A stretch of 64,000 nucleotides of DNA from Isoetes taiwanensis (GCA_021234155.1 JAJEKV010000063.1:6447710-6511709), one strand, 5' to 3'. Positions 10,501-22,699 are shown, numbered from the stretch's first letter. The notes: a model not told the origin generated them from the sequence alone. Numbers and translations: made by a program.

Positions 10501-10878
10501 ACTCTTCTGCTGCTGGCTATATGCTACAGGAAGTGTTTTTACTTTGCAGGCTCTGATAACTTCGGAGAAAACTTGATTTTATTGTTTTCTTCCATGCAAT
10601 GGAACTAGAAGATATAGCTAGAAGTGCCAATGGTAGAGGAGGAATCAAGATGAGGTTGTATTGATTGTAATTCTTGAGATTGTGATTCTTGAGGTTGTAA
10701 TTCTTGAGATTGTTTCTAAATCATTGTATTCATTGTTTCTTATAGATTTGTACTGATAATCCTCTTACCAATTTATCCAACCATTGGGAACGTGCGAGTA
10801 TTGGGATGCCAATAGAAATATGCAAATAATTTGTTTCATACGTCCAACACTGGTTCCATCTTCAAACTTTGGCACAAG
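7559..10878. other. AT-rich intergenic DNA without a recognisable gene
   Basis: Only short open frames occur, rich in Phe/Leu/Ile as expected from AT-rich noncoding DNA. The one recognisable item is a dispersed repeat near its left end. The other LTR of copy A is off the window, so no target duplication can be checked at 7559. Confidence 0.6.
7640..7815. repeat. dispersed repeat, partner at 19075-19262
   Basis: Shares TGTCCATTAAAATG, GCTTTCAATA, AGAACTTTGAATGTGGACTT and further words in the same order with 19075-19262 in the same orientation. It lies next to the LTR of copy A, the partner just beyond the LINE 5' end. Family unknown. Confidence 0.6.
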
Positions 10879-12035
10879 TAAGATCTCATCTGCATACTAA
10901 GTACTAATAAATTCTCCTATGTCATGCTGAACTTTTAATCTCTGCAGAAGGGGCTAGAATGCAGTGATATGTAGCAAGGCAAATGAAAGAAATATAGTTG
11001 CAATCAGGTACAGTCTACATCTTTGCAATTTATTGTGAATGTGCAGCGATTATTGAGCCCCACTTTCTTACTGTTATAATCACTCTTTGTCTAGAAGTCA
11101 AATTTAAGTAGGATTATATTTATAGCAATGCTTTTGGAGCAACGACTTCATTTTCTAGGCACACTTTTATTTTGTTCGCTAGGAACACCTCTATTTATTA
11201 ACGTGATTGACTTAAGTTAATTAGGAAAGGCTTTTTCTGCAAGGTTGATCTTCTCTTTATTGGATTTGTGCACCAAAAAATCTCCAAACTAATCCAAGAC
11301 CTATTATTTTGTACTGGCAGTTACTCCAAGAGCCCATCATAACTTGCACTATATCTTCAAGATGTTCTTCAGCATGTGTGATGGAGCCTAATGGGATGAA
11401 AGAGCAACCATGGTATCTTTACCATGTTACATCATATCCTTTTTAAGGCTGTACATGAACATGAAGGCGAGACATAAATACATTTAGGGTAGCATGGATG
11501 CTAATACAATATGCACAACTAAGACCTCATCCCCATACTAAGAATTAATATATTCTTCTATGTCATGCTGCACTCTAATCTTTGCAGTAGGAGCTAAAAT
11601 GCAGTGATATCTAGCAAGGCAAGTGAAAGAAATACAGTTTGAATCTAGGTCTTTGCAATTTGTTTTGAATGTGTACATGGGGATGCTCTATTACTGTGTC
11701 CTAATTTCCATCTTTACTGCTATAATCATCTCTGTCTGAAAGTCAAATATAAGCAGGAACATGTTTATGGCAATGCTTTTGGAGCAATGAGTTCGTTTGC
11801 TAGGTATGTTTCTATTTTATATCTTGATTGGTTCAGGTAATTAGAAAAGGTTGTTTCTATTCTATTCTATTCTTCATTGGATTTGCACACAGGTCCAAAC
11901 TAATTTAAGACCTATCATTTTGTACTGGTAGTTTCTCTAAGTGCCCATCAGCATGCATGGTGGAGCCTAATGGGACGAAGGAGCAACTATGGAACCTTTA
12001 CCAGCTGCATCATGCCATTTTCAAGGTTGTAGATG
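10879..12035. repeat. diverged tandem duplication (two ~0.55 kb copies)
   Basis: Copy 1 (10879-11457) and copy 2 (11519-12035) are collinear: AGATCTCATC/AGACCTCATC, TATGTCATGCTG, ATGCAGTGATAT, AGCAAGGCAA, GCAATGCTTTTGGAGCAA, ATTTTGTACTGG and GGAGCCTAATGGGA recur about 640 bp apart, with indels. No coding function is evident; short peptides at the distal end of each unit (EPNGTKEQ-like) are not recognised. Confidence 0.8.
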
Positions 12036-12838
12036 CATGGAGGAACCGCACTATTTTTCGTAACTGCACTTCTTTGTCTCCTTTTTTTTTAACGCTTCTG
12101 TTTACTCTTTTTCTTAGCTTCATGACATATGATCTGGCTGATAATTATATGTGGAACTCGGATATCACATTTTTGTTGGGCATTACTTTAAGAAAAAATT
12201 CAAGAACTTAATTTGCCCATGTGAAGAAATCCAGCATGCCTTTTGTCCACTCCTTGGAAGATGTCAATTTCATTATTTAATATCTCAGTCTGTAAGAGTG
12301 ATTGTAAATGCTTCATTTTTAGCAATGTCCAAATCCCTAAGGATCTGCCTTTATTATGGTCCATACATTGGTGTTGAATGAATTTAGACCGACTATTTAT
12401 GTTTTTTATGCTACATTGTAGAGCATCGATATTTGCAAGAGGATTGAGTATTTAAACAGCCATCCTTGCTGGAGAATATAAAGTGCTTATAGCACAGCTT
12501 AGATGGAAATCATATATCCAGAGACATTTACAAGATACATTTACAAGTGTGGATCGCTGCAGATGTAGAAAGGATGCAAGCAACACTGCCATGATTCAAT
12601 GACAAAGATGTAATTGCATGATCTCAATTAAAAAGGAGATTAACTAATAAACATGCCCACATTGAAGGTGTTGTCATGCCAACCGTTGTAATATTTGCAC
12701 TGCATGACTTGGAGAAATCAACCTTATATATGCATTACATGGCTTAGAGAAATCAACCTTATATCATTGCGTACCCAATGTGCATTTTAATTTGCAATGC
12801 CTTTGAGATACAGATCTCTCAAGGCTCCAGAGCTCTAT
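12036..12838. other. intergenic, no gene seen
   Basis: AT-rich DNA with short open frames only. It ends with the 8 bp target duplication AGCTCTAT of the MITE that follows. Confidence 0.5.
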
Positions 12839-13390
12839 CAGGGATAGGTTCTATACGTACAAAATTAAAATTCCTGACGTATAAAGTCAAAAAATACGTA
12901 TTTTTTAATAAAATACGTATTTAACGTATTAAAACCTCGCCGACCGGAAAAAAATTTTTCGGCGTCGCCGAAAGCTTCGAAAGCGTCGCTGAAAATTTTT
13001 TCGCGTCGCAGCAAAGGATACGATTGCGACGCGAAAAATTTTCGCGTGACGCTTTCCGCGTTGTTTTTTTCGCGTCTGAAATTCAAAAAAAAAAAAATAT
13101 TTTTTTTTGAATTTCAGCGTCTGTAATCTTCAGATCGCGTTCTTACGTATCAAATTCTTACGTATCGCGAATTCTTACGTATCGCGTCACGCGGTTTTCA
13201 ACTTGTTTGGCGTGACGCTGAAAAATTTTCAAATTCGCGGCTTTCCGCGTTGTTTTCGCAGTCGCGAAAATCTTCCGACGCCGGAATTTTTTTTGCCGTA
13301 TTTTTTACGTTTTATACGGCAAATATGTGCCGTATCATAGAATTCATACGTATTCCGTATAAAACGTACAGCGTATTGAACCTATCCCTG
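12839..13390. mobile_element. non-autonomous hAT-type MITE, foldback, 552 bp
   Basis: Ends are CAGGGATAGGTTCTATACG and CGTATTGAACCTATCCCTG, inverted repeats with one mismatch over 19 bp. They are flanked by a perfect 8 bp direct repeat AGCTCTAT at 12831-12838 and 13391-13398. An 8 bp duplication with CAGGG ends is the hAT hallmark. The interior is largely a long imperfect hairpin (CGCG/GCGTC-rich arms, A/T tracts, centre near 13080-13115) and encodes no transposase. Confidence 0.92.
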
Positions 13391-13458
13391 AGCTCTATAT
13401 TGATCAATAGGTGCGAACATCCAGGCATCTTTTGGGTCTAATGTGTAGGGCTCATAAA

Positions 13459-13582
13459 ACATTGCAGAATAGTAGGAGCTATGCCTTTTTTGCACTATGC
13501 AACTAAGAAAGTACTTTCAGACATTGCAGAATATTAGGAGCTATGCCTTTTTTGCACTATGCAACTAAGAAAGTACTTCCAG
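13459..13582. repeat. tandem duplication, period 62 bp
   Basis: CATTGCAGAATAGTAGGAGC at 13460 recurs as CATTGCAGAATATTAGGAGC at 13522, each followed by the same TATGCC...GAAAGTACTT run. Two copies with very few differences, so recent. Confidence 0.88.
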
Positions 13583-14638
13583 CCTGAAGCTTTTCTAGCC
13601 TGAAATGTTTGGCACGATGTAGTGCAATTAAAGGTATGGCAACATGTTTTAGAACAAATTAAATTAGTGCCTTTTTAGTCCCTTAGTGCCTTTTTAGATT
13701 GCATACAAATTAAAGAGTTCAATTAACGGCTTCAGACACACGTGCTAGCAAATTGCTATATTTTATTTCTCATATAGTATTACAAGATATGTACTATCAG
13801 GAAAGGATATGTTATACCTCCAACTATAATTTCGCCATCGTAATCTAGAGGTGCATTTGACGAATGCACCTTACTAGATTGTTGTTAATAACAAGTCTCA
13901 TTTTCCAAAGCAAAGTCGGTCTCACCATCAAAAATGTACATTTTAGAATTGTGCTTACATAAATAGTGGCCTCTTGTACAACTTTGCATAAAAACTAAAT
14001 TGCACTTTTAATGCCAATAAAACATGTGCAGCTAGCAAAGCAAAACACACGTGGCACCTGCATGGAATGCAATGGTTCTATTCAACATGAATAGAACCAT
14101 CAAGAAAGGGATGCCTTCTTTGGCTTAGGCCTCATTTGGCTCCTTTTTGTGCATAAGACCTGCATAGAGTCAGTTTTATGTTGTTTGTAATGTGCGCAAA
14201 CAAATATGCAATTCACCTAATATACTTACACTGATGAAATACATAATTCAAATCCTTACAATTTACCTTTTCACATAACAACAATATTTAGACCAAAAAG
14301 TCATTTATCAGCCACTATAATTAGTATTCTAAAGTGCAAAGTCTCCAAAATCTTGCCATCAAAAATGAATCCCTGTTATCCATAATTAAAGCTAAACATA
14401 TATACACCTTTGCTAAACTCCACACAATATATTAACACTAAGTTATTCGTGGAAACATTAGCAAATCTTAGCCATAAGTAAACACACTTTTTGTGCCCCC
14501 CACACTCACATTCACACCTTCCCTTTTTTAAGCATCGTGGCAAATACAAAAATCGCCACATTCTTTATTCTAGCCAACAATCCAATCACCATGCTTTCAA
14601 ATTGTAGTAAAGCCCGACAACTTTCAAATTATAGTAAA
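13583..14638. other. gene-free, probably the distal part of a Helitron
   Basis: No coding signal. It leads into a Helitron 3' terminus, so some or all of it is likely Helitron interior; I could not find the matching 5' TC end. Confidence 0.4.
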
Positions 14639-14666
14639 GCCCGGCAACGCCGGGCACTATAACTAG
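14639..14666 (+). mobile_element. Helitron 3' terminus
   Basis: GCCCGGC-AAC-GCCGGGC forms a perfect 7 bp stem (14639-14655), then ACTATAA and CTAG (14663-14666), followed by host T. This is the Helitron hairpin plus CTRR signature. A partial duplicate of the stem sequence lies just upstream (14601-14620). The related end at 25011-25014 has the same AAC loop with paired changes in the stem. Confidence 0.75.
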
Positions 14667-14826
14667 TTATTGTAAAAGCGAGAGATTGTATCAAAAGAGC
14701 TAAACTTTCTCAACCATGATCAATCAATTTATTATCACGCCATTTGAGGGACCCTCAGGTCCATATGGCAAAACAGTACAATGGTTTTTTTTGGGCAAAA
14801 AAATGAATAAAGAACTCTGTGAAAAA

Positions 14827-16724
14827 TCAGAACATGAACATCCCAGAGTTTTCGAGTAGTGACATATGCTCATATAGATGTATGACATCCAGTCTCTCCC
14901 TAAAAATAGACTTTAGGTACATCTCTAGTTTGGATGGCTGTGTCCTGAATAATTCTTTGAGATTACCAGCATTGACATCGAAAGCCTCCCGAATATGCTC
15001 ATAGGATGGGCAGAAGAGCAAGGCGTGGGTCTCATCTTCAACCTGAGGTTCTGCCAAGCAACAGGGGCATAGCCGATCTTCACGAGCTAGATTTTGCCAT
15101 CTCCCAGTCTCTATGGCGAGGTGGTGAGAGGAGAGTCGCGTCCTGGAAATGATTCTTCTCAGGTCTGGTCTAGTATCTTGCCCAAGATATGGTTGCTCGC
15201 CATAGGTATCAAGACTATTTATTTCTTTTTTATAGAAGGTCGCTTTCACACTATTTTCACAATCTTCCCAAAGTTTGGCAACTGCTTTAGCTGATACAAA
15301 AGTTTGCAATTCATCCCATTTATGAGGCCAACTGCCAGGTGATATACCCCATTTATGCGCCCACTTAATTACTGCGGCATACCATCCGTTTAGCTTCCCT
15401 TGAGAATGTGTTAGTGCCAAGGCAGGAAGACGATCTGGGTCTAGATTTGAGATTCTATTCAGGTAGTGAAGCGTTTGGCAGAGTGCATCAATCTCAATTG
15501 GAACTGTTCCTGTTTCCGCCAAAAGCATGATGTAGGGTGTTTGAGCTTTGACACCCAATTCTTCAACCAAGAATCTTTTTTGTACTCTTTCTAGCTGTTC
15601 CCAACCTGATTTTGCTAATCCAGGTGCCCAGGCCTGACACCCATACAACATTACTGGTTTGACTAATACACCAAAAAGCAGCTTGCGCAAATGCCAACTC
15701 TCAAGGTTATTTCGCACACAGATCTGAAAAAGAGCAAATAGTGCCCTTAATCCACCCGCTGCTCTCTTTGATGCTGCAATAGTCCACTTATAATTGGATG
15801 TCATTTCTATCCCCAGGTATTTGTACTGATTAACAGTTTCTAATGGAATATCTCCAATTGAAAATTGGGCATGAGAGCGCGTGCCAAAAATCAGAATTTT
15901 AGACTTAGAATGGTTAACTGACATACCTTTTTGTACACAGAAGTTGTAGAAGGTATTTAAGTGCGACTGCAAGCCCCGTTGGGTTTTAGAAATCAGCACA
16001 ATATCATCCGCAAAGAGCAATAGTTTCACGACACAGCCGCATAGCTCGGCACCAACTCCATTGCTGCTGTCAAGCCAAGATTCTATTTCATCAATGAAAA
16101 GCCCGAAAAGCATTGGTGAACAGGGGCAGCCTTGCTTAACTCCAATGGTGCTTTCTATCAGCTTGTCTGATTTGAGAGGAAAAGAAAGCCCTACCAGGAC
16201 TTTTTTGTATAAGTATGCTACTGCCTCCTTGAGAGCAAAAGGAACTCCAAGTGCATCCATTCTGTCTTGGGTTTCCCCCGATCAACTCTGTCAAAAGCCT
16301 TAGTGAGATCCATGAATGCCAAGAATAATTGGTTGCCACAGCCCTTTGCATTCTCTAAGTACTCTGAGTGTTACTAAATGGTCCAGTAGAAATATCCAGC
16401 TTTCGAAAACCAGCTTGACATGCTTGCTCTAGCATTTGCTTTTGTAGCCCAATCCACCAATTTCCGTTCAATTAGAGAGGCAAAGATCTTTGCCATGGTA
16501 TTCCCAACTAAAATTGTCCTGTAATTGTGTATCTCATGTTTATCACCACATTTAAATATTGGGACAGCCCGACTCACATACCAAGCATCTGGAAGACTAC
16601 CATTTATGAGCACCAAGTTGAAAATATTAGCAAGTTTCTCAAAGAGTAGGCCACCTCCCCACTTGCATAATTCGGATACCATACCAAGATTGTCGAGGAT
16701 TTGCCATTTTTCAAAGCGTGACAA
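14827..16724 (-). pseudogene. LINE ORF2, reverse transcriptase and C-terminal zinc region
   Basis: The RT copies LINE RNA into DNA at a nicked target. The N-terminal RT pieces lie at 16724-16374 and about 16351-16136; the largest continuous piece is 16260-14827 (477 codons). Visible motifs: VKQGCPCSPMLFGLFIDEIE, the catalytic LLLFADDIVLI (Asp-Asp pair), SKILIFG, KYLGIEM, and thumb sequence VMLYGCQAWAPG. The C terminus has a Cys/His cluster, CPCCLAEPQVEDETHALLFC, like the zinc region at the end of many plant and animal LINE ORF2 proteins. The frame is broken near 16260-16380, before the QGCP motif. Similar thumb and C-terminal motifs are seen in the LINE at 43323-46613, but sequence identity looks low. 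Confidence 0.9.
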
Positions 16725-16762
16725 TGCGTCGTCTACATCTTCAGAGGTGAAGATTTCACCAC

Positions 16763-18075
16763 TTATAGGGATGCGCTTTGAATCATTTTTTTTTGGGCAG
16801 GAATCATATACAGCTCATGCAACCACGAAACCATCTCTTCTGCTGTAAAATCATAGTCTGCAAGGGGCTTCTTGGTTATATTCCAAAATGCTTTTGGTTC
16901 TACTAACACACGTTTTGCCAGTTCCTTTTCATATGTGCGATGCCATTCATGTTTCTTCCGTCTCAGAAGCTTCTTGTAGGACTTGCTGGCCTGCTGTTTG
17001 TCAGCAGCCCTATTCAGAGCTTGCTTGGCAAGTAGACAATCTTTATCAAACCATTTCTGATTATGACTGCCATTTCTGGGTTTGGTAGTCCCAAAGATTT
17101 CCTTTGCCACAAGTAGAATGGTTTCAATCAGAGTATTACTGTATGCACTTGCATCAGACGGCCATTCTATTTGTTCTAATCTGCTTGCTAGTGTATCGGC
17201 GTATTTATCTGCCTTTTGATAATCAATTTTTATGCGCGGAGGTCTCAAAATTGGCTTGAAAGTGTCAGATTTATTGGCTGCAAATGATAAGCTGAGAGGC
17301 GCATGATCTGAAATCAATTGTCTGTCAAGGATATGGAAATCATGAAGCATTTTGCATGATGGATGGCCAAGCAAGAGATCAACAACGGAGCTGCCATTTG
17401 GCTGGAAACAAGTGAATTTATATGAATCGGGGAAGGCTTGGATGCCATTGAAAATAATCCATTCTAAAGCTCCACATAATGCACACATGGTTTCCCATGG
17501 CATTAGTAGCATAGTTGGATATCCGCCCCAAGGATGCTCAAGTTCTGTATATTCCTGCAGCCACATATCATTTCCATCATCTCGGAATATGGAAGCTTGT
17601 TTCAGCCCAAGCCTTGCATTAAAATCTCCTACCACATACACTGAACCTTTGGCCTGATATCTTATAATATCTTTGCCAAGATGCATAAGAGGATCGTGTG
17701 GATCTAATGCTGGATGCTCATAAACTGTAGACGGTTCAGGTTGTAAAGGAGCAAAATACACACAAGCAATATAAAGAGGTGTCTACCCACTTACTTGCAG
17801 CCATAGATACTGGTTGAAGGGACAGGGCATGAACAATTGTTCTTTGAGCCCAAGCAAGAAGAGCGAAATGTAGCAAGCTAATCCTCCCGGCCTCTACGAC
17901 AAAGCGCCTTTTGGTTGTACAATGCAGCAAGTCCGGTGAATCCATGGATGTCCGCTGAGTGGTCCGGTTTCGATTCCCAAGTTTCGGAAGAACCAAAACG
18001 TCATGTTTTTGAATAGATCCATCTTTGGAAAGAAATTTTGATTCGTTGGCACCGTGGATATTCCATACCGTGATT
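16763..18075 (-). pseudogene. LINE ORF2, N-terminal endonuclease domain
   Basis: The EEP-type endonuclease nicks target DNA to prime reverse transcription. The start is visible near 18075 (ITVWNIHGA, then HDVLVLPKLGN), followed by frame breaks at about 17740-17800. From 17761 the frame is open for 332 codons and includes VYVVGDFNARLG (catalytic Asp and Asn) and LISDHAPLSLSF (catalytic Asp-His), the last two EEP signatures. A linker follows (WFDKDCLLAK, KKHEWHRTYEKE), typical between endonuclease and RT. The frameshifts separate this from the RT part at 16724. Confidence 0.88.
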
Positions 18076-18092
18076 CTAGAGGGTCCGGTTTC

Positions 18093-18839
18093 CTATGCTT
18101 TGTTTTCTCTCACAATAACTTTATCTCCAAGGATGTATGCAGATTTACCAGCAGCCTTATGTTTCTGAACTTCCTCTAACAGTGCTCTTCTATCCTTCTG
18201 CTGTTGTGGAGTTAGATCCTCGTTTAACCATATATGTTGTCCTTTTAGATGGCCTTTGTGCTGCATTGCGCGATTGCGTAACTCAGCACTAAGGAATTTG
18301 ACAATGATAGGCCTGTGGCGTCCCTCAGTTTTTCTACCAACCCTGGAGCATGATCTGATTCCAGGCTCATGGAGGAACATTTTGCTTCTGAAGAGATCAT
18401 CTAGAATGTCAGGCAAATTTTCACCTTCATTTTCTTCGATGCCTGATACTTTGATGTTGCTTGCTCTTTGCTGTCTGTTCTCTAATTCAAGAACTCTATC
18501 CTGACCTTGTTGAAATAAGTCTGATACTTTGGATTCTATCCGAGCCAGAAAATCTTGAGGTTGTGTAGTGGCTGAATTTCTGAGATCTGTCAATTCAGTT
18601 TTAAGGTGATCAATCTCAATTTCATGTTGTGCCTTTGTGAGTTCAAGTTCCTGATTCTTTCCTTGCAACTCCCGATTCTTTTCATGGAGTTCTGTGTTCT
18701 GCTCCATTAGCTTTACCAGCAGGTTTCGGACTTCACCAATTTCATGTTTCAGTACCTTCAATTCGCTGTGTAACAGGTCGAAATCATCCTGGGACGATTC
18801 GTCCTTGCTCGGACTGCCTGCAGTTCGCCGTTTCCCCAT
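18093..18839 (-). CDS. LINE ORF1 protein: coiled coil plus RRM-like nucleic-acid-binding domain
   Basis: A 248-residue frame from ATG 18839, intact. Residues about 20-115 are a heptad-rich coiled coil (ELKVLKHEIGEVRNLL, ELHEKNRELQGKNQELE), as in L1-type ORF1 proteins that trimerise and coat the LINE RNA. Residues about 125-245 resemble the L1 ORF1 RRM plus C-terminal domain: NIKVSGIEENEGENLPDIL, CSRVGRKTEGRHRPIIVKF, HIWLNEDLTPQQQKDRRALL. It lies directly upstream of ORF2 in the same orientation, with a gap of fewer than 30 bp. Only the downstream ORF2 is damaged. Confidence 0.85.
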   Translation of the reverse strand: MGKRRTAGSPSKDESSQDDFDLLHSELKVLKHEIGEVRNLLVKLMEQNTELHEKNRELQGKNQELELTKAQHEIEIDHLKTELTDLRNSATTQPQDFLARIESKVSDLFQQGQDRVLELENRQQRASNIKVSGIEENEGENLPDILDDLFRSKMFLHEPGIRSCSRVGRKTEGRHRPIIVKFLSAELRNRAMQHKGHLKGQHIWLNEDLTPQQQKDRRALLEEVQKHKAAGKSAYILGDKVIVRENKA

Positions 18840-18895
18840 AAGGGGAGATACGAAAAACGATCAGAAGTTTTGTTGCCGCTCAATCTAGCCGCCCA

Positions 18896-19549
18896 ACCCT
18901 TAAGTATATGCTTATAAAAGTGGTTGCCAAGGCAACAGATGTATATTGTAGTCTCTTTGACTATTTTGCTATTGTTTTTATTGGATTAAAATAAAATTTA
19001 TTTAGAATGTTTTTAGAGCTAAAAAGTGAAAGTGATTCTGGCAATGGGCTTTTGTTGGATCCATTAAATTGTTTTTTAGAGCTTGAAAGTGGAAGTGATT
19101 TTGAAAATGGGCCCCTGTTGTGTCCATTAAAATGGCTACTAAGAAGATGAAGCTATTGAACATTTATGTCAGGCTTTCAATAGAAGAACTTTGAATGTGG
19201 ACTTCATATCAAATTTATCTCTATATGTATGAGATTTGTCTCAAATTTCTTGTAGCATTGATTCTTAGTCGTCAATAATGTTACACCCACTCATGCCCAT
19301 TTGTCCAATTAAATTAACAGGCAATTGCATCTCTCAGACCAACTGCATATTTTAGTCCTAGCTATAAACTGCCTAGTTTTACAGATGAATTGCTTTTGAC
19401 ATTGATGATAGCTGCCAAAGGGAAAATTTGTTCATTTTTTAAAAGTGAGATCGCTTGTTAATTGCATCTTCAATTTGGATTGCCAAGGAATGGAAGAGGC
19501 ACTTTGTTGTCCTATTACATGTATAGCATGGAGATTACACAAAACGTGC
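18896..19549. other. intergenic, contains dispersed repeat 19075-19262
   Basis: No gene. 19075-19262 is the partner of the repeat at 7640-7815. A short internal repetition (AGTGAAAGTGATT / AGTGGAAGTGATT at about 19025 and 19087) precedes it. Confidence 0.5.
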
Positions 19550-20235
19550 AGGGATGGATATTAAAGCTTCCATCCTCTCTTGGCAGCAGCAACAACTACT
19601 TCTTGACTGCATCCCCATTCAATACCAATTTTCCATAAAGAGTTCTCCAGAATCATAGAGTACCCAGTACTTCCCATTACCAGATTTCAAATTTGGACCA
19701 GAAACTGTGGAGAAAATGTCTCTATTGATTATTGAGTCCTGCAAAGGATGGGGAGACATCCCCCCAGTCCTTCCATTGTCCAGATATATTCAAGTTTCCT
19801 ACTCTATGAAGATCTGCTTGCAGCCACTCCTTGTATCTGAGAGAGTGCTTTAAGGCCCAACATCCCTCCTCTTCATCAACAAGCTCCCGATGCCAGAAAA
19901 AATAGAAACCATTGGATACCTGGTTAAGAGGGATAGCTGAAGAACAGACCGAAGCCCGATTCCAAGCCTATATGATTCTTCTCATTATTTTTGAAGTTTT
20001 GGGAGCAGAACTGGTAGAAAGCCAAACCTGGCAAGTGATGGGGTAAAGAGGGAGTTCCTACAATGGTAGAACCGTTCAACCAAGTAAGTTGTAATGCAGA
20101 GTACAAATTTTCAAAAAAAAAGGAAAGGCCCTTCAAACAAACGTTGCATCCAAAGTGCTGGGCCTGCACAAACAAATCCTTGCATCCCATGCCACCCCTC
20201 TTCTTTGGAACAGTTAGATCCTCCCATGGTACCAT
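19550..20235 (-). pseudogene. second LINE fragment: post-RT segment of ORF2
   Basis: From ATG 20235 the frame reads MVPWEDLTVPKKRGGMGCKD, the conserved W-PK-GG-G-DL block that follows the RT thumb in plant LINE ORF2 proteins. Further along the minus strand, out of frame, are words typical of the next section (tryptophan-rich, HSLRYKEWLQADL-like). The piece is short and heavily decayed and belongs to a different LINE lineage from the one at 14785, whose own C-terminal part lacks this block. Confidence 0.65.
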
Positions 20236-21902
20236 CCTTCATCCCCTTTGAATGTAATTTATTGGCTCTAGTAAACGCACCCTATTATGTAATAAGATGT
20301 ACAATCACATTATTGGGCATGCCAAGTCCAACAAAAAAATGGATTATATGTTGTTCTGAACAGGTTAGGGGAACTATCTTGGCGCAAGGGTTGCATCAGA
20401 AGTAGCATCATTGGCATAATGGTTGCACCGGTAATTAGCATCGTTGGCATCATTCTCGTGGAGAGTTCCAATCAAAAGACTCTCTAGATCTCAAAGCCAC
20501 ATGAAATCGCTTCTGGTATAAACATCCTGCATATTAGATTTTATAAATTTTGCATTCTGCGCTTTTAGAATATTTGCAGGCTTAAATGCGGTGCATGTGT
20601 GGCACCAAACTACCATCTTGTACGTACTAAAATTTTGTGAATGTTTAATCTAGGTATATGGGCTTTGATTCTATTATTTTAAATTTGCGCCTAGACAAGA
20701 AATGAAACTAGTGTTCTTAATCAATTGAGGGAGGTGGCACACAATGTTTTAGTCAATGCTTCCGGCAAGAATGCACCCATACATGTAGAGAGATGACTAT
20801 AGATCAATGCCTAATCTTCCAAAGATAGGCTCCCCAAAATGTTCTTTCGAGGCAACTACTCACTTCAAGGGCTTTTAGTCAGATTTGTGCCTTGATAAAT
20901 ACGAAGTTTGATTTCTTAATCACTTGTAGGGAGGTGCCATATATGTTATGATCAATGCTTCTATCCCATGTTTGGGGTCGGAGGGGCAAAGGCCTACGGG
21001 GAAGAGGCCATAATAAAAGGAATAGAATATGAGGGGCCGCCTCAAGGAATGTTGAAGAAAATCAAGAGGTTATTCAGCTCATGCATTACAACAGCATGGA
21101 CTTCTGCATCGTGACAACATGGACTCTCGTCTAGGTTTGGATGTCAAACACTCCACTATGAAATATCCTCCAGACCTTTTCACCTCAAGCTAGAAATTAG
21201 TCCGTCATCCAACATACATGCCAAAAGTCCCCTATTCATAAAGTTTTGATAGTGTCTCGTGGTCATCATAGTGAACCACAACAACATAATTTCAAGATTG
21301 AGTAAATTCATGTTAAAATAAATCAAGTATTCCATTATATATATATAGCTAATGTTTGCCTAAACTACCTACAATGACATAATTTTAAGATTGAGTTAGT
21401 TAACTTTGAAGTTGTGTCAAGTGTTTATATATCTAGTGTTTGCATAAACTATGTACCACTGTATGAAAACACCAGTCCAAAATGTTCTTTAAGCAGCTTT
21501 TGCTAAATATTATGCCAACAACATGCACTAAGATTCATGGCAGTAAGTAGAGATTTTTTTTTTTATAAAAAAAATTACATTTATTATCCCTGCCAACCGC
21601 CTGGTCTCGATACCTTGTTAAGAAACGAAATCGCTGCCATCATTATTGTTCTTTAAACCTCGTTAATTTTCATCTACTACTATTATATTTCAACGCCTCA
21701 GTCCCTCTAGAAGAAAACAAAATAAGAAAGAATCCAACTGCCATTGCTTTTGTAAAAAAGAACAAAAAAAGGGGAACTGTCATGCCATCGCAACTCTGCT
21801 ATTCTACTATAGTCGATACTTAGTCTGCTCAGTTAGCTTCATCACCAAAACTGCAAGAAATTTAGGTCGCAGCCACCTTAGACCACCTACCTACAAACAA
21901 TA
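20236..21902. other. intergenic, two small tandem duplications
   Basis: No gene. Two diverged tandem duplications are visible: about 20686-20775 repeated at 20886-20970 (TTCTTAATCA, GGGAGGTG and CAATGCTTC in order), and about 21291-21372 repeated at 21373-21452 (ACATAATTT, AAGATTGAGT, GTTTGC-TAAACTA). Confidence 0.5.
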
Positions 21903-22699
21903 TCTAATATTATAATGTTTTGCTGTAATTCTTGGATCCAGCCCTAGATCCAACGGCTGAGATTTCACCATCGAATTGAGGGGATAACGTAACTTTTTAA
22001 AACAAAAACATAAAAAAACCCTAGCCCTAAACCGGGAGACTTGAGGGTAGAAGAGCAGAGCTATGGAGCGCGTTGCGGCTGGTACTTGCCCCAGGAACGG
22101 CCCGGAGGTGCTTTGGCCAGGAGATACAAAGAAAAGAGAGTATAGAGCATTTGCTCGCCAGATGTCCAGAGATGTTATCGCAAAGAGGATTTGCCTGATA
22201 TGTTTTTTCTTCCAGGAACCCTCAAATGGCAAAGGACTCTCTTCGGGATTAGGGTAGAGCTGCAACGAACTGTCATGCACTAGATATTAGTTTTGGGATC
22301 AAACTACCGCTGGATACATGCGAAAATCAGTACACTGGTAAGAAGCCCAAGCCCAGCAGATCGCGTGCCCTCCCCTTCTTCCTGGAGATCCTTCTGCCAT
22401 ATGTAAGAGCAGAGCTGGCCAGGCTTTTGTTTCCGGAATCCGGATGGCTAGGGTGTGGCTATATCTTGGAGTTCAAACTCGGAACATGATTCAAAGTCTT
22501 GAAGAACAGTTACAGATTTTGACGGCATAATGTACAAATTTACATCTATTTTCCTTTCGAGATTCACTGGATCAAAAGCCCTTCTGGAGCAGAGCAGACA
22601 ATGTTTCAAAAGCTGGCGTGGCACACCTTTTCTTTTTGGTTCCAGAGCATGCTACACAATAACTATTCTTCTCCGTGATCATGTTACACAATAAGTATG

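Larger units (their letters stand above)
14785..18895 (-). mobile_element. LINE (non-LTR retrotransposon), near full length, decayed
   Basis: Minus-strand order: short leader, ORF1 (18839-18093), ORF2 with apurinic-like endonuclease then reverse transcriptase (about 18075-14827), and a short 3' end with a small A run near 14785-14793. ORF2 is interrupted by several frameshifts, so the copy is inactive. No clear target duplication was found; the 5' boundary near 18895 is approximate. Confidence 0.88.
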
